Part shown: positions 34,829-43,309 of the stretch, piece after piece | Layout: each line of letters starts with the position of its first letter | Position numbering within the stretch: position 1 is the stretch's first letter | Virus record (IMG/VR): IMGVR_UViG_3300021335_000009 | Location: 1 to 64,000 of that record | Strand: one strand, 5' to 3' | From: a virus | DNA: 64,000 bases | Position numbers and translations under genes: made by a program | Notes under the pieces: generated by a model | Seen by the model: only the letters and a program-made list of their open reading frames with translations | Database searches by the model: none | What the model was told of the DNA's origin: nothing

Positions 34829-35071
34829 ATGGAGCTATCAAAAATCAATCAAATCGGATTTTATTTCAGAAAGTCTAATTGTGAATGGACCGTACGACAC
34901 GATCCAGACACATTTCCTAATAATTTTACATTTGATGATTTTAACATGGAAGCGCTAGAAGTATCGGGCGCAGTACCAAGCGAAACCGAGGGCGAATATT
35001 TAGAGCTAGTGGTTGCATTTACACCAGAACAGGTCGAGGCAGCAAAACAAACTATATATTCAGAAATTTAA
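34829..35071 (+). CDS. Small protein between the two fibres
   Basis: 80 residues, acidic at the C-terminus (TPEQVEAAKQTIYSEI). It starts 2 nt after the first fibre and precedes the GTGTAA element of the second. Such small genes are often fibre chaperones or capping proteins, but no family signature is seen. Confidence 0.5.
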   Translation: MELSKINQIGFYFRKSNCEWTVRHDPDTFPNNFTFDDFNMEALEVSGAVPSETEGEYLELVVAFTPEQVEAAKQTIYSEI

Positions 35072-35081
35072 TTTATTTTTA

Positions 35082-35087
35082 GTGTAA
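35082..35087 (+). promoter_or_regulatory. GTGTAA late-promoter candidate
   Basis: GTGTAATAAT 15 nt before the ATG at 35097, preceded by a T-rich stretch. Confidence 0.6.
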
Positions 35088-35096
35088 TAATAAAAA

Positions 35097-36527
35097 ATGA
35101 GCGACAAAAAAATTTCTCAACTTACAGAGCTAACTTCGGTAGATGGAGTAAATGACTTTATTCCTATCGTAGACTCAAGTTCGAGCGAGACAAAAAAAGT
35201 CTCTCCGTCTAACTTGCCAGTATCGACAGAACAACAGACGGCGCTTGACTTAAAAGCGAATGATGCAGATTTAACAGCGCACACTAACAACACAAGCAAC
35301 CCGCACAGCGTCACAGCGGCGCAAGTGGGTCTTAGCAATGTGGACAACACAAGCGACACTAACAAGCCTGTATCAACAATACAGCAGACGGCGCTTGACT
35401 TAAAGTCTGACGTTACAGAACTAAATGACGAGATCGATGCTCGTAAAGCTCAATCTTTTCCTTATACTGTAGATTTTCAATCTGGAGTTAGTCAAAAAAG
35501 AGATTTGAGCAGTATTACATCTTCAGATGGGTATTATTACAATTCAAATCTTACTAGCATTTATGTGGGAAGTAATGTGACTTCGATTGGGAGTAATGCT
35601 TTTAGAGGCTGCTCAAGCCTTACCAGTATAACTATTCCTGATGGTGTGACTTCGATTGGGAGTTATGCTTTTGGATACTGCTCAAGTCTTACCAGTATAA
35701 CTATTCCTGATAGTGTGACTTCGATTGGGGATTATGCTTTTGGATACTGCTCAAGTCTTACCAGTATAACTATTCCTGATAGTGTGACTTCGATTGGGGA
35801 TTATGCTTTTAGGAACTGCTCTAGCCTTACCAGTATAACTATTCCTGATAGTGTGACTTCGATTGGGAGTGGTGCTTTTTATTCCTGCTCAAGCCTTACC
35901 AGTATAACTATTCCTGATAGTGTGACTTCGATTGGGATTTATGCTTTTGGCGGCTGCTCAAGCCTTACCAGTATAAATATTCCTGATAGTGTGACTTCGA
36001 TTGGGAGTGGTGCTTTTAGCATCTGCCCAAACCTTACCAGTATAAATATTCCTGATAGTGTGACTTCGATTGGGGGTTATACTTTTTACGGCTGCTCAAG
36101 CCTTACCAGTATAAATATTCCTGATAGTGTGACTTCGATTGGGAGTTCTGCTTTTTTCTCCTGCTCAAGCCTTACCAGTATAAATATTCCTGATGGTGTG
36201 ACTTCGATTGGGAATTATACTTTTTACGGCTGCTCAAGCCTTACCAGTATAAATATTCCTGATAGTGTGACTTCGATTGGGAGTTCTGCTTTTTTCTCCT
36301 GCTCAAGCCTTACCAGTATAAATATTCCTGATGGTGTGACTTCGATTGGGAATGGTGCTTTTAGCAGCTGCTCAAGTCTTGCTACAATTAACTGTTTAGC
36401 TACAACTGCTCCTAGTTTAGGTTCTAACGTTTTTCAAAGCGTGTCAGCAACTCAAATACACGTTCCCGCAGGAGCCACTGGATACGGAACTACTTATGGA
36501 GGATTGACAGTTGTTGCAGATTTGTAG
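35097..36527 (+). CDS. Tail fibre with BspA-type leucine-rich repeats
   Basis: 476 residues. Residues 1-120 match the fibre at 32844 (LTELTSVDGVNDFIPIV, one and a half PVSTxQQTALDLK units). From about 160 to 437 there are twelve 23-residue repeats with consensus VTSIGxxAFxxCSSLTSIxI and then PDS or PDG, the LRR_5/BspA type known from surface adhesins. A 40-residue cap follows. The shared anchor with a different receptor-binding end suggests alternative fibres. Adjacent repeats near 36150 and 36290 are nearly identical. Confidence 0.8.
   Translation: MSDKKISQLTELTSVDGVNDFIPIVDSSSSETKKVSPSNLPVSTEQQTALDLKANDADLTAHTNNTSNPHSVTAAQVGLSNVDNTSDTNKPVSTIQQTALDLKSDVTELNDEIDARKAQSFPYTVDFQSGVSQKRDLSSITSSDGYYYNSNLTSIYVGSNVTSIGSNAFRGCSSLTSITIPDGVTSIGSYAFGYCSSLTSITIPDSVTSIGDYAFGYCSSLTSITIPDSVTSIGDYAFRNCSSLTSITIPDSVTSIGSGAFYSCSSLTSITIPDSVTSIGIYAFGGCSSLTSINIPDSVTSIGSGAFSICPNLTSINIPDSVTSIGGYTFYGCSSLTSINIPDSVTSIGSSAFFSCSSLTSINIPDGVTSIGNYTFYGCSSLTSINIPDSVTSIGSSAFFSCSSLTSINIPDGVTSIGNGAFSSCSSLATINCLATTAPSLGSNVFQSVSATQIHVPAGATGYGTTYGGLTVVADL
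35577..36404 (+). repeat. Twelve 69-bp in-frame repeats in the LRR fibre
   Basis: Units begin GTGACTTCGATTGGG and differ mainly in the six variable codons at the loop. Two neighbouring 138-bp blocks (units 8-9 and 10-11) are almost the same, pointing to recent duplication by slippage or recombination. Confidence 0.95.
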
Positions 36528-36530
36528 TTT

Positions 36531-36941
36531 TTAAAAAGAGATATTTATTCCTTTTTTTTCTGCCTTTTTTTTCACTTTTTCAAAAATTTCTTTTTGTTTT
36601 TGCGGGTGAGTTTTGCCATTAGTCATTTTAGAATAGTCGGAATAGTATTTTTCTTTTACGGGGTCTTTCCCATGTATTTCGGATCTTTTTTGTGAAGCTT
36701 CTTCACTTCTTTTAAAAAGATCTCCATAACTATCTTTTTTGTTTATAGTAGACTGCTTGAATGATTCTTTGTTAAATGGATCAACCTTTGTATCGCAAGA
36801 TACATTAGGATTAACATAAATACGCCTCCAGAGCCCTTTCTCTGTTTTGTCCTCCCCATGATACTCGTGAACATCTTTCATTCCTTGAAAGACTTCTCTG
36901 ACTTCTCCAGTTTTTTTATTTTCGTAAATGTATAGAGGCAT
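36531..36941 (-). CDS. FmdB-like protein lacking the zinc cysteines
   Basis: 136 residues. The start MPLYIYENKKTGE and EVREVFQGMKDVHEY has the FmdB-type shape (MPxYxYxC and then F.Q.M.D), but the zinc-binding cysteines are replaced. The C-terminal half is Lys-rich and helical. Similar proteins occur in other phages and their role is unknown. It is the last gene of the minus-strand early block and converges with the LRR fibre. Confidence 0.5.
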   Translation of the reverse strand: MPLYIYENKKTGEVREVFQGMKDVHEYHGEDKTEKGLWRRIYVNPNVSCDTKVDPFNKESFKQSTINKKDSYGDLFKRSEEASQKRSEIHGKDPVKEKYYSDYSKMTNGKTHPQKQKEIFEKVKKKAEKKGINISF

Positions 36942-36955
36942 GATAAGTTAATAAA

Positions 36956-37300
36956 TTATGATATAGGAATTTGAAAATCTTTTGAAAGTTTTGATTTAGG
37001 AATTTTAATTTCTAAAATGCCATTTTTAAGTTTTGAAGAAATTTCAGAAACCTCTACATAGTTAGGATCAATTTTGACAGAATAAACTTCGATTGGTTTT
37101 TGTTTTTCGTTATTAATCCATATTCTTAAAATGCTTTTACGCACATTAGCTACAATCTCTTTAGAAGAAAAGCCTACAATTACACATTTAATCAAAAAGT
37201 AATCTTCTTCTTCTTTTGTTAGCGCGGGTCCAAGATAGCCTTTTCCATGTTTTAAAAGACTATGCTCATTTTGAATTTCATTAAATAGATTCATATTCAT
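36956..37300 (-). CDS. Small heat shock protein (Hsp20/alpha-crystallin) like
   Basis: 114 residues. The strand order and the motifs CVIVGFSSKEIVANV, SVKIDPNYVEVSEISSKL and KNGILEIKIPK match the alpha-crystallin domain, whose A-x-[LI]-[KE]-N-G-[VI]-L core is clear. ATP-independent holdases of this family occur in many marine phages and may protect virion proteins during assembly. The N-terminal arm is short and there is no C-terminal IxI beyond IPIS. Confidence 0.75.
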   Translation of the reverse strand: MNMNLFNEIQNEHSLLKHGKGYLGPALTKEEEDYFLIKCVIVGFSSKEIVANVRKSILRIWINNEKQKPIEVYSVKIDPNYVEVSEISSKLKNGILEIKIPKSKLSKDFQIPIS

Positions 37301-37330
37301 AAAAAAATAAATGCAAAATAAATGCCAATT

Positions 37331-38419
37331 TTATAAATTATCTTGAACCCTTTTAATTAAAAGGTCTACAGAGTTGCTGTAAGAAAATTTTTGTTTTAGT
37401 TTTTCCCCTTCTGTGTTTAATTGTCCCTTTTTTGAGACTGCAATATCCATGCATTGCGCCACATTGTCACTGTCCCAAGTGTAAATACTTCCTTGATTAA
37501 ACTCAGACCCTTCTTGAAAAAACTTATTGTCGTAACAGGGCTGCTTTCCATTGGGCTCTACAAGGATAGAGTTTGTATTATCAGCCCAATCTTTATGAGC
37601 AGTAGCATTTAAAACAATAGACCATTTTCCAAGGCAGGTAGCATTAAAGCTTGGCAAGTTAAACCCTTCTGCTCCACTTAATCCAGTTAAATCAATATCA
37701 ATTGCATTTAAAAAGTCATTAACTTCGGAATTCTTTTTTAAGTAAGGCAAAAAATTTATATTGCTGTACCTTTTTCCTTCTAAGCAGTTTGAAAGTAAAT
37801 TTTTATTTTCTTCCTTGTTAAAGAACGGATTCGTGACAAGAACACTCAATTGATATTTGTTGTTGTTTCCGTATTTTGAAAGCCACAGCTTAATTATCTT
37901 TTCTGTATGTTTTCTTTTTTCGAATTTGCCCATCAAACCAAAATGAACAACATCTGGATTTAAGTATCGCTTTTCTGTTTTGTAAAAACTTTTATCAAAT
38001 CCACAAGGAATAACTCCAGCGTCTACGCCTTTTTCTTTAAATTTATCTGCGGCATAATGACTAGAAAACCAGACTTTGTTTTGAAATTTTGCTAAATTTA
38101 CTTCAGAATCAGTAGGTTCGTCGAGCTCGTAAAAGCTATACAAAAATTGTTTTGCGCCAATTCTTTTTTGAGATCCGTTTAAGTGCCACAATTTTAAACA
38201 AGGAATGTCTGGCTTTATTCTTTTGTTTATATTTGAAGATGCTGACTGTAGCCATTTTTTAAAATCTTCTTCAATTTCAAAAGCAGAAAAATCAACATTA
38301 TTTGAAGTAGGGAACCATATTGTATTTATATCTTTACGATAAAGTTCTTGTAAAATATTAAAAGATACTTGACCAAAAGATAAGGCGTTTGCAGGGCAAT
38401 CTAAAATAAGTTGATTCAT
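37331..38419 (-). CDS. GT4-type glycosyltransferase
   Basis: 362 residues. Two Rossmann-like halves are visible; the second contains HFGLMGKFEKRKH and the nucleotide-sugar motif SGAEGFNLPSFNATCLGK, with the E-x7-E-like pattern of GT-B family 4 enzymes. It would transfer a sugar from a nucleotide donor; the acceptor cannot be told. It is far from the main sugar cassette at 51.7-55.2 kb but could work with it. Followed downstream by an Hsp20-like gene. Confidence 0.75.
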   Translation of the reverse strand: MNQLILDCPANALSFGQVSFNILQELYRKDINTIWFPTSNNVDFSAFEIEEDFKKWLQSASSNINKRIKPDIPCLKLWHLNGSQKRIGAKQFLYSFYELDEPTDSEVNLAKFQNKVWFSSHYAADKFKEKGVDAGVIPCGFDKSFYKTEKRYLNPDVVHFGLMGKFEKRKHTEKIIKLWLSKYGNNNKYQLSVLVTNPFFNKEENKNLLSNCLEGKRYSNINFLPYLKKNSEVNDFLNAIDIDLTGLSGAEGFNLPSFNATCLGKWSIVLNATAHKDWADNTNSILVEPNGKQPCYDNKFFQEGSEFNQGSIYTWDSDNVAQCMDIAVSKKGQLNTEGEKLKQKFSYSNSVDLLIKRVQDNL

Positions 38420-38442
38420 TTTTTAAGGTATGAAAAATAAAA

Positions 38443-38471
38443 GCTTGGGCGAGATTAAAACCCGCCCAAGC
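38443..38471 (-). terminator. Intrinsic terminator after ssb
   Basis: GCTTGGGCG and CGCCCAAGC form a 9-bp stem with an 11-nt loop. On the minus strand it is followed by a T-rich tail. It separates ssb from the glycosyltransferase gene. Confidence 0.85.
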
Positions 38472-38497
38472 AAAAAAAATAATTTAAAAATTAAAAC

Positions 38498-38875
38498 TTA
38501 AAATGGGACATCATCATCATAATTTTCACTTGAAGAATTTGATCCTTCCTTAGATGAATCTTGAGGATTTTCATTTCTGCCTCCAATAAACTGAACATTA
38601 TCAGCTTTTACGTAAATCTTAGATTGAGACTTTCCATCCTTTTCCCAAATATCCTGAACAAGCCTTCCGTCTACAAGAACTTTTCTTCCTTTCTCTAAAT
38701 ATTTTTCGCAGATTTCTCCAAGCTTTCCCCACGCTTCAGCATCAATAAAAGATACCTTGTCTTTTAGGTAAGGGTCATTTACTGCCACTACCAAGCGAGT
38801 GACTTTTGAGTCTCCCGCAGTTCTTGTTTCAGGATCTCTTGCTAGATTTCCTACTAATACTGATTTGCTATACAT
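38498..38875 (-). CDS. ssb: Single-stranded DNA-binding protein
   Basis: 125 residues with one OB fold (SVLVGNLARDPETRT, VSFIDAEAWGKLGEICEKYL, KGRKVLVDGRLVQDIWE) and the acidic tail ending DDDVPF, the standard SSB interaction tip. It protects replication intermediates and recruits partners. Its start overlaps the end of the upstream sigma-like gene by 8 nt; a terminator lies 27 nt after the stop. Confidence 0.95.
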   Translation of the reverse strand: MYSKSVLVGNLARDPETRTAGDSKVTRLVVAVNDPYLKDKVSFIDAEAWGKLGEICEKYLEKGRKVLVDGRLVQDIWEKDGKSQSKIYVKADNVQFIGGRNENPQDSSKEGSNSSSENYDDDVPF

Positions 38876-39488
38876 GTTTTTTTATTTCTGTTAGGTGTCT
38901 ATTGTGAATATTAATACAAGCTTGAATACTTATATTTAACTTTTTAGCTATTTTTTTCCAAGGTGTCAATTTTTTTTCATTTTGATACCTCATTTTAAAG
39001 ATAGTTTCTAATCTTTTGTCTTTGTGGTTTTCTACAAAGGAAAAAATTTTATCTAAATTTTCTTCATCTTCTATCGATTTAATATTAAAATTATAAGACT
39101 CTAATGGTGCAAATTCTTGAAAAAAATCTCCCGATTCATTAGATTCTTTTTTTGATTTAAACAAAAGATTTTCGTTTTCTTGATCTATTGAAAAGCTTTG
39201 AGTTTTAATGCTTTTGTTAAAAATATTAAGGCATTTCCATCGAGCTACGTTTCCAACATAAGTGCTGAATTTTGTGTTTTTTCTTTCGTCGTATTTTATG
39301 ATAGCATCGTAGATACAGAAGTCCTTGTCTTCAAGTATATCTTCTTTATTTACTCCTGCAAAGTGACTAGGGATATATCTATTTACCATTTCCACGTAAA
39401 TCCCAGAATGCCTGCTCAATAACTCCTTAAAGCTTTCGGAGTCTTGATTTTTTTTAACTCTTTTTATCAGCAGTAAATCTTTTTCCAT
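38868..39488 (-). CDS. Sigma-70-like factor 2
   Basis: 206 residues from the ATG at 39488 (MEKDLLLIKRV); an ATG at 39521 would add 11 but overlaps the kinase gene more deeply. Residues about 55-100 give the sigma region 2 core (DAIIKYDERKNTKFSTYVGN, WKCLNIFNK), close to the cellular FDPERGTKFSTYA pattern. Residues 160-205 form a region 4-like helix-turn-helix (LTPWKKIAKKLNISIQACIN). It is made from the early minus-strand block, upstream of ssb, and is the best candidate for switching host RNA polymerase to later promoters. Confidence 0.7.
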   Translation of the reverse strand: MEKDLLLIKRVKKNQDSESFKELLSRHSGIYVEMVNRYIPSHFAGVNKEDILEDKDFCIYDAIIKYDERKNTKFSTYVGNVARWKCLNIFNKSIKTQSFSIDQENENLLFKSKKESNESGDFFQEFAPLESYNFNIKSIEDEENLDKIFSFVENHKDKRLETIFKMRYQNEKKLTPWKKIAKKLNISIQACINIHNRHLTEIKKHV

Positions 39489-40045
39489 ATTTTCCCGTGT
39501 GTTTGCTTTGCCATTTGCCATAAAATCTCAGCATGATCCCTGCAATTTTTTAATTCGCTTGATCTGTAATTTGGCCAAGTATGCTTTAAATTAGAGACTT
39601 TACTAACCAAAGGGTCATTTTGTTTTTCTATTTCATTTGGGGCTAAATTTCCAATTTTTGAAATATGAATTACTACTCCATTTTGTTTTTGAATAGCCTC
39701 TGCTTCAAAATCAAATCTAACGTCCGTTATTATTGGAAAAGTTTTTGAAGATTCTTGATGTATTTTTTTAAACAAAAGATCTAACCAAATGGATTTGCCA
39801 TAGACCTTTTTCATTGTTTCTGCATGCAGCAAAACAAAGTCTCTTATTGTTTTTTTATCACTTTGGTCTTCCGTAAAAGCAGAAATTCCGTAATGAGATT
39901 TTAAAAAATCGTCTAAGTGTTTTTTTGGCTCAAAGGCAGAAGCAAAAGTTTTTACTTTAACGCCTAAATCTTCAGAAATCACTTCGGATAAATTTTCGGC
40001 TAAAGTATTTTTGCCAGACCTAGCTAATCCAGATACGCCTATCAT
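39467..40045 (-). CDS. Deoxynucleoside monophosphate kinase
   Basis: 192 residues. The P-loop is GLARSGKNT (G6 to T14) and the acceptor-side segment is ITDVRFDFEAEAIQ, as in phage dNMP kinases of the T4 gp1 type. It phosphorylates dNMPs to dNDPs to supply phage DNA synthesis, along with RNR and ThyX encoded elsewhere in the window. It overlaps the upstream gene by ATGA. The N-terminal start is tight against the P-loop, as usual. Confidence 0.85.
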   Translation of the reverse strand: MIGVSGLARSGKNTLAENLSEVISEDLGVKVKTFASAFEPKKHLDDFLKSHYGISAFTEDQSDKKTIRDFVLLHAETMKKVYGKSIWLDLLFKKIHQESSKTFPIITDVRFDFEAEAIQKQNGVVIHISKIGNLAPNEIEKQNDPLVSKVSNLKHTWPNYRSSELKNCRDHAEILWQMAKQTHGKIWKKIYC

Positions 40046-40332
40046 TTTGTTATATTTTTTATAATTTCAGAGATTGTTTTTGATTGTTCGTACATTCCTA
40101 AATCGGCAAAGACTTTATCTATTTTAACCAAAGAATCTGAATCTTCAAATTTTTCTTTAACTTTTTTTACTCTGATGCATGGAGAAACTTCAGCTTTTTT
40201 GTTTAAAAACTTAATCGAAGAGTCTAAAGCTAATTGGCAGGCTTGGTTTTTATCTTCGGCCAAAACAACGGTAGACCAATTTGCGGAAGTGCAAAAGTAA
40301 AAATTTTGCTTAGAGGTTTCTAACTTAATCAT
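40042..40332 (-). CDS. Small early protein
   Basis: 96 residues from the ATG at 40332. An ATG at 40350 would add MFKFIR, but the promoter TTGACT (40367-40362), 16 nt, TAAATT (40345-40340) ends 7 nt before 40332 and would make that start leaderless. The product is helical and mixed-charge with no recognised domain. It leads the minus-strand block of kinase, sigma factor and SSB. Confidence 0.55.
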   Translation of the reverse strand: MIKLETSKQNFYFCTSANWSTVVLAEDKNQACQLALDSSIKFLNKKAEVSPCIRVKKVKEKFEDSDSLVKIDKVFADLGMYEQSKTISEIIKNITK

Positions 40333-40604
40333 TCTTATGAATTTAAACAAAACTTTGAAAAAGTCAAGTCAAAAATTTTTTGACTTATATATTTATATAT
40401 ATAATTAATATATAATTATTAAATATATTAATAATAATAAATATTTTATATATATAATTTATATTACTCTCTCTCTCGCTTCGCTCGTTCGTTCGTAATT
40501 AACTTAATTATACGCCGAATACACCAAAAGTCAAGTAAAAAAAAATTTTTTTCAAATTTAGCAAAAATAATTGACAATCAGGTTTGTTTGTGTAAGATGG
40601 TTGT
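40333..40604. promoter_or_regulatory. AT-rich divergent control region
   Basis: About 270 nt without a gene between two divergent blocks. It holds a minus-strand promoter TTGACT-16-TATAAT (40534-40507), a second TTGACT-16-TAAATT (40367-40340), the plus-strand nrdB promoter, a 60-nt stretch of TA-rich repeats (40390-40465), and a CTCTCTCTCGCTTCGCTCGT block followed by GTTCGTTCG (40467-40495). Such AT-rich divergent regions often hold a replication origin, which is only a suggestion here. Confidence 0.6.
40571..40598 (+). promoter_or_regulatory. nrdB promoter
   Basis: TTGACA (40571-40576), 16 nt, TAAGAT (40593-40598), then ATG 6 nt later. A GTGTAA overlaps the -10. The message would be leaderless. 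Confidence 0.7.
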
Positions 40605-41573
40605 ATGCTATTTGAAGAACAAATTTCTAGAAAACCTAACTTGTATCCTTGGACAGAAGAATTTATTCATGCCATGTGGAATGGCCACTGGACAGACCGA
40701 GAATTTTCTTTTAAATCGGACATTCAAGATTTCAAAGTCAAGCTTTCTAATCAAGAAAAAGAAATGGCTTCTAGGGCTTTGTCCGCTATCGGGCAAATAG
40801 AAGTTGCGGTAAAAACTTTTTGGGCAAAATTGGGCGACAATTTACCTCACCCTTCGATTCAAGACATGGGTTACGTCATGGCGAATATCGAATGTATTCA
40901 TAATTCGGCCTACGAAAGACTGCTGAAAGAGTTAGATTTAAACGATCTTTTTGAAGAAAATTTGAAATTAGATTGGATAAAAGGAAGGGTTAAATATTTA
41001 AAAAAATACACTCACAAATTTCACGCAGACAACAAAAAACAATTTATTTATTCTTTGATTTTGTTTACTTTGTTTGTCGAGAATGTTTCTCTTTTTTCGC
41101 AGTTTTATGTTATCCTCTGGTTTGGTAGAAAAAATTTATTAAAAGACACTTGCCAGCAAGTTCTTTATACCCTAAAAGAAGAAGATATTCACGCCAAAAT
41201 AGGGATGAAGTTAATCAACGCGATTAGAGAAGAGTATCCTGACTTATTTGACGAAGGCCTCCAAAAAAGAATTCTCGAAGAGGCTAAAGAAGCTTACAAA
41301 GCAGAAGAAAAAATGGTAGATTGGATGGTAAATGGCAAAAAAGGAGATTACTTAAACGCCTCTTTGCTTAAAGAGTTTATCAAAAACAGAATAAACGATT
41401 CTTTAGCAGAAATTAAATATCCTAAAATATTTGACATCGACAAAAAAATCATAAAGAATACTCAATGGTTTGACGAAATGGCTTACGGAAACAACATGGT
41501 AGATTTTTTTAACCAAAGGCCTACAGAATACTCCAAAAAAAGCCAATCATTTGAAGAAGAAGATTTATTTTAA
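40605..41573 (+). CDS. nrdB: Ribonucleotide reductase class I beta subunit
   Basis: 322 residues. Iron ligands follow the R2 pattern: SAIGQIEV (Glu), NIECIHNSAY (Glu, His and the radical Tyr), FVENVSLFSQF (Glu) and EEDIHAKIG (Glu, His). The first ligand is Glu where E. coli has Asp, but the radical Tyr is kept. It makes the radical used by NrdA to reduce ribonucleotides. The C-terminus (FEEEDLF) is the usual acidic R1-binding tail. nrdA follows 6 nt later. Confidence 0.95.
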   Translation: MLFEEQISRKPNLYPWTEEFIHAMWNGHWTDREFSFKSDIQDFKVKLSNQEKEMASRALSAIGQIEVAVKTFWAKLGDNLPHPSIQDMGYVMANIECIHNSAYERLLKELDLNDLFEENLKLDWIKGRVKYLKKYTHKFHADNKKQFIYSLILFTLFVENVSLFSQFYVILWFGRKNLLKDTCQQVLYTLKEEDIHAKIGMKLINAIREEYPDLFDEGLQKRILEEAKEAYKAEEKMVDWMVNGKKGDYLNASLLKEFIKNRINDSLAEIKYPKIFDIDKKIIKNTQWFDEMAYGNNMVDFFNQRPTEYSKKSQSFEEEDLF

Positions 41574-41579
41574 TAACAC

Positions 41580-43247
41580 ATGGAACAAGAAAAAAAAGAT
41601 TTTTACTGGTTAAATGAAGAATCCAAGATTTTTTTAACAAAAAATGAAGGGTATTTAAAAAAAGGAGTTGATCCTATAGATAGGTTGCAAATTATTGCAG
41701 AAAATGCAGAGAAAATTTTAGGAGTTTCTGGTTTTGCTTCTAAATTCATGAGGTACTTGGCCAAGGGGTATTATTCTTTGTCTACTCCAGTTTGGACTAA
41801 TTTTGGGAACGATAGAGGTCTTCCTGTTAGTTGTTTTGGGTCTTACATTTCTGATGAATTAACCGAGATTTTAGGTAAGGTTTCAGAAATTGGAATCATG
41901 ACAAAATATGGTGGAGGCACATCTGGATACTTCGGAGACCTTCGCCCAAGAGGGTCAAAAATCAAAACTTCAGGAGGGGAATCTACAGGTGTTGTTCCTT
42001 TTTTGGAGTTATACGAAGTGGCTTCAGAAGTCATTACTCAAGGCAATGCAAGAAGAGGTTTTTTTGCTGCTTATTTAAACATTGATCATCCAGATATTGA
42101 AGAATTTTTAAAAATCAGAGAAGATGGAAATTCAATTCAAAACCTTGCTATTGGAGTCACTATTACAGATGACTGGATGCAAGAAATGAAAAATGGAGAT
42201 AAAGAAAAAAGAAAAATTTGGGGCAAAGTGATCAAAAAAAGATATGAGTCAGGATTTCCTTACATCTCTTTTATTGATAACATGAATAATAATGCTCCAA
42301 AAGCTTATAAAGACAAAAATTTAAAAATAAAAGCTTCAAATTTATGCAATGAAATTTCTCTTTTTTCCGACAAAGATAATTCATTTGTTTGTGTTTTATC
42401 TTCCATTAATCTTTTGCATTGGGATGAGATTAAAAAAACGGACGCTGTTGAAACATTAACTTGGTTTTTAGAAGCTGTTAATGAAGAATTTGTCAAAAAA
42501 TCTTCTACCGACAAAAACCTGAAATCAGCTTATAATTTTTCAAAAAATCACAGAGCTTTAGGTTTAGGAGTTTTAGGGTGGCACTCCTATCTTCAATCAA
42601 AAAATATTGCTTTTGAATCTATGCAAGCAAAGCTGCTTAACTCAGAAATATTTTCTGAATTAGACAAAAAAACTTTAAAAGCGTCTCAAGAAATGGCGCA
42701 AAAATATGGAGAGCCAGAACTTTTAAAAGGATACGGAGTTAGAAATGTTACCAGAATGGCTATAGCGCCAACAACATCATCTTCTTTTATTCTTGGGCAA
42801 GTTTCTCCTAGCATTGAACCGTTAAATTCAAACTATTTTGTTAAAAATTTAGCTAAAGGAAATTTTACATACAAAAATCCATACTTAAAAGAAGTTTTAA
42901 AATCTTACGAAAAAGATAATCAAGAAGTTTGGAAATCTATATTAACTCGCGGAGGATCTGTTCAGCATTTAGACTTTTTATCAGAAAATGAAAAAAATGT
43001 TTTTAAAACTTTTGGAGAAATTTCCCAAAAAGAAATAATTATACAAGCATCTGCAAGACAAAAATACATTGATCAAGGGCAATCTTTAAACATTATGATT
43101 CCCCCAAAAACTCCAGCAAAAGAAGTTAATCAATTGATGATTGAAGCATGGGAAATGGGAATAAAAGGTTTATACTACCAAAGAGGGGCAAACCCATCCC
43201 AAGAATTAAGTAGGAGCATTTTAGAATGTCAATCTTGCTCAGGTTAA
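41580..43247 (+). CDS. nrdA: Ribonucleotide reductase class I alpha subunit
   Basis: 555 residues, shorter than cellular NrdA because it lacks an N-terminal ATP cone and so probably lacks dATP feedback control. The catalytic pieces are present: LSTPVWTNFG, PVSCFGSYI (redox Cys), NLCNEISL (Cys and Glu of the active site), and a C-terminal ECQSCSG tail that carries the re-reducing Cys pair. Gene order is nrdB-nrdA. Followed by an intrinsic terminator. Confidence 0.95.
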   Translation: MEQEKKDFYWLNEESKIFLTKNEGYLKKGVDPIDRLQIIAENAEKILGVSGFASKFMRYLAKGYYSLSTPVWTNFGNDRGLPVSCFGSYISDELTEILGKVSEIGIMTKYGGGTSGYFGDLRPRGSKIKTSGGESTGVVPFLELYEVASEVITQGNARRGFFAAYLNIDHPDIEEFLKIREDGNSIQNLAIGVTITDDWMQEMKNGDKEKRKIWGKVIKKRYESGFPYISFIDNMNNNAPKAYKDKNLKIKASNLCNEISLFSDKDNSFVCVLSSINLLHWDEIKKTDAVETLTWFLEAVNEEFVKKSSTDKNLKSAYNFSKNHRALGLGVLGWHSYLQSKNIAFESMQAKLLNSEIFSELDKKTLKASQEMAQKYGEPELLKGYGVRNVTRMAIAPTTSSSFILGQVSPSIEPLNSNYFVKNLAKGNFTYKNPYLKEVLKSYEKDNQEVWKSILTRGGSVQHLDFLSENEKNVFKTFGEISQKEIIIQASARQKYIDQGQSLNIMIPPKTPAKEVNQLMIEAWEMGIKGLYYQRGANPSQELSRSILECQSCSG

Positions 43248-43258
43248 AATAAAACAAG

Positions 43259-43286
43259 TCCCGATTTAAAAAGTCGGGATTTTTTT
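43259..43286 (+). terminator. Intrinsic terminator after nrdA
   Basis: TCCCGA (43259-43264) pairs with TCGGGA (43274-43279), followed by seven T. Confidence 0.92.
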
Positions 43287-43294
43287 ATATATTA

Positions 43295-43300
43295 GTGTAA
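43295..43300 (+). promoter_or_regulatory. GTGTAA late-promoter candidate
   Basis: GTGTAAT 15 nt before the ATG at 43310, just after the nrdA terminator, so transcription must restart here. Confidence 0.65.
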
Positions 43301-43309
43301 TATTATATT

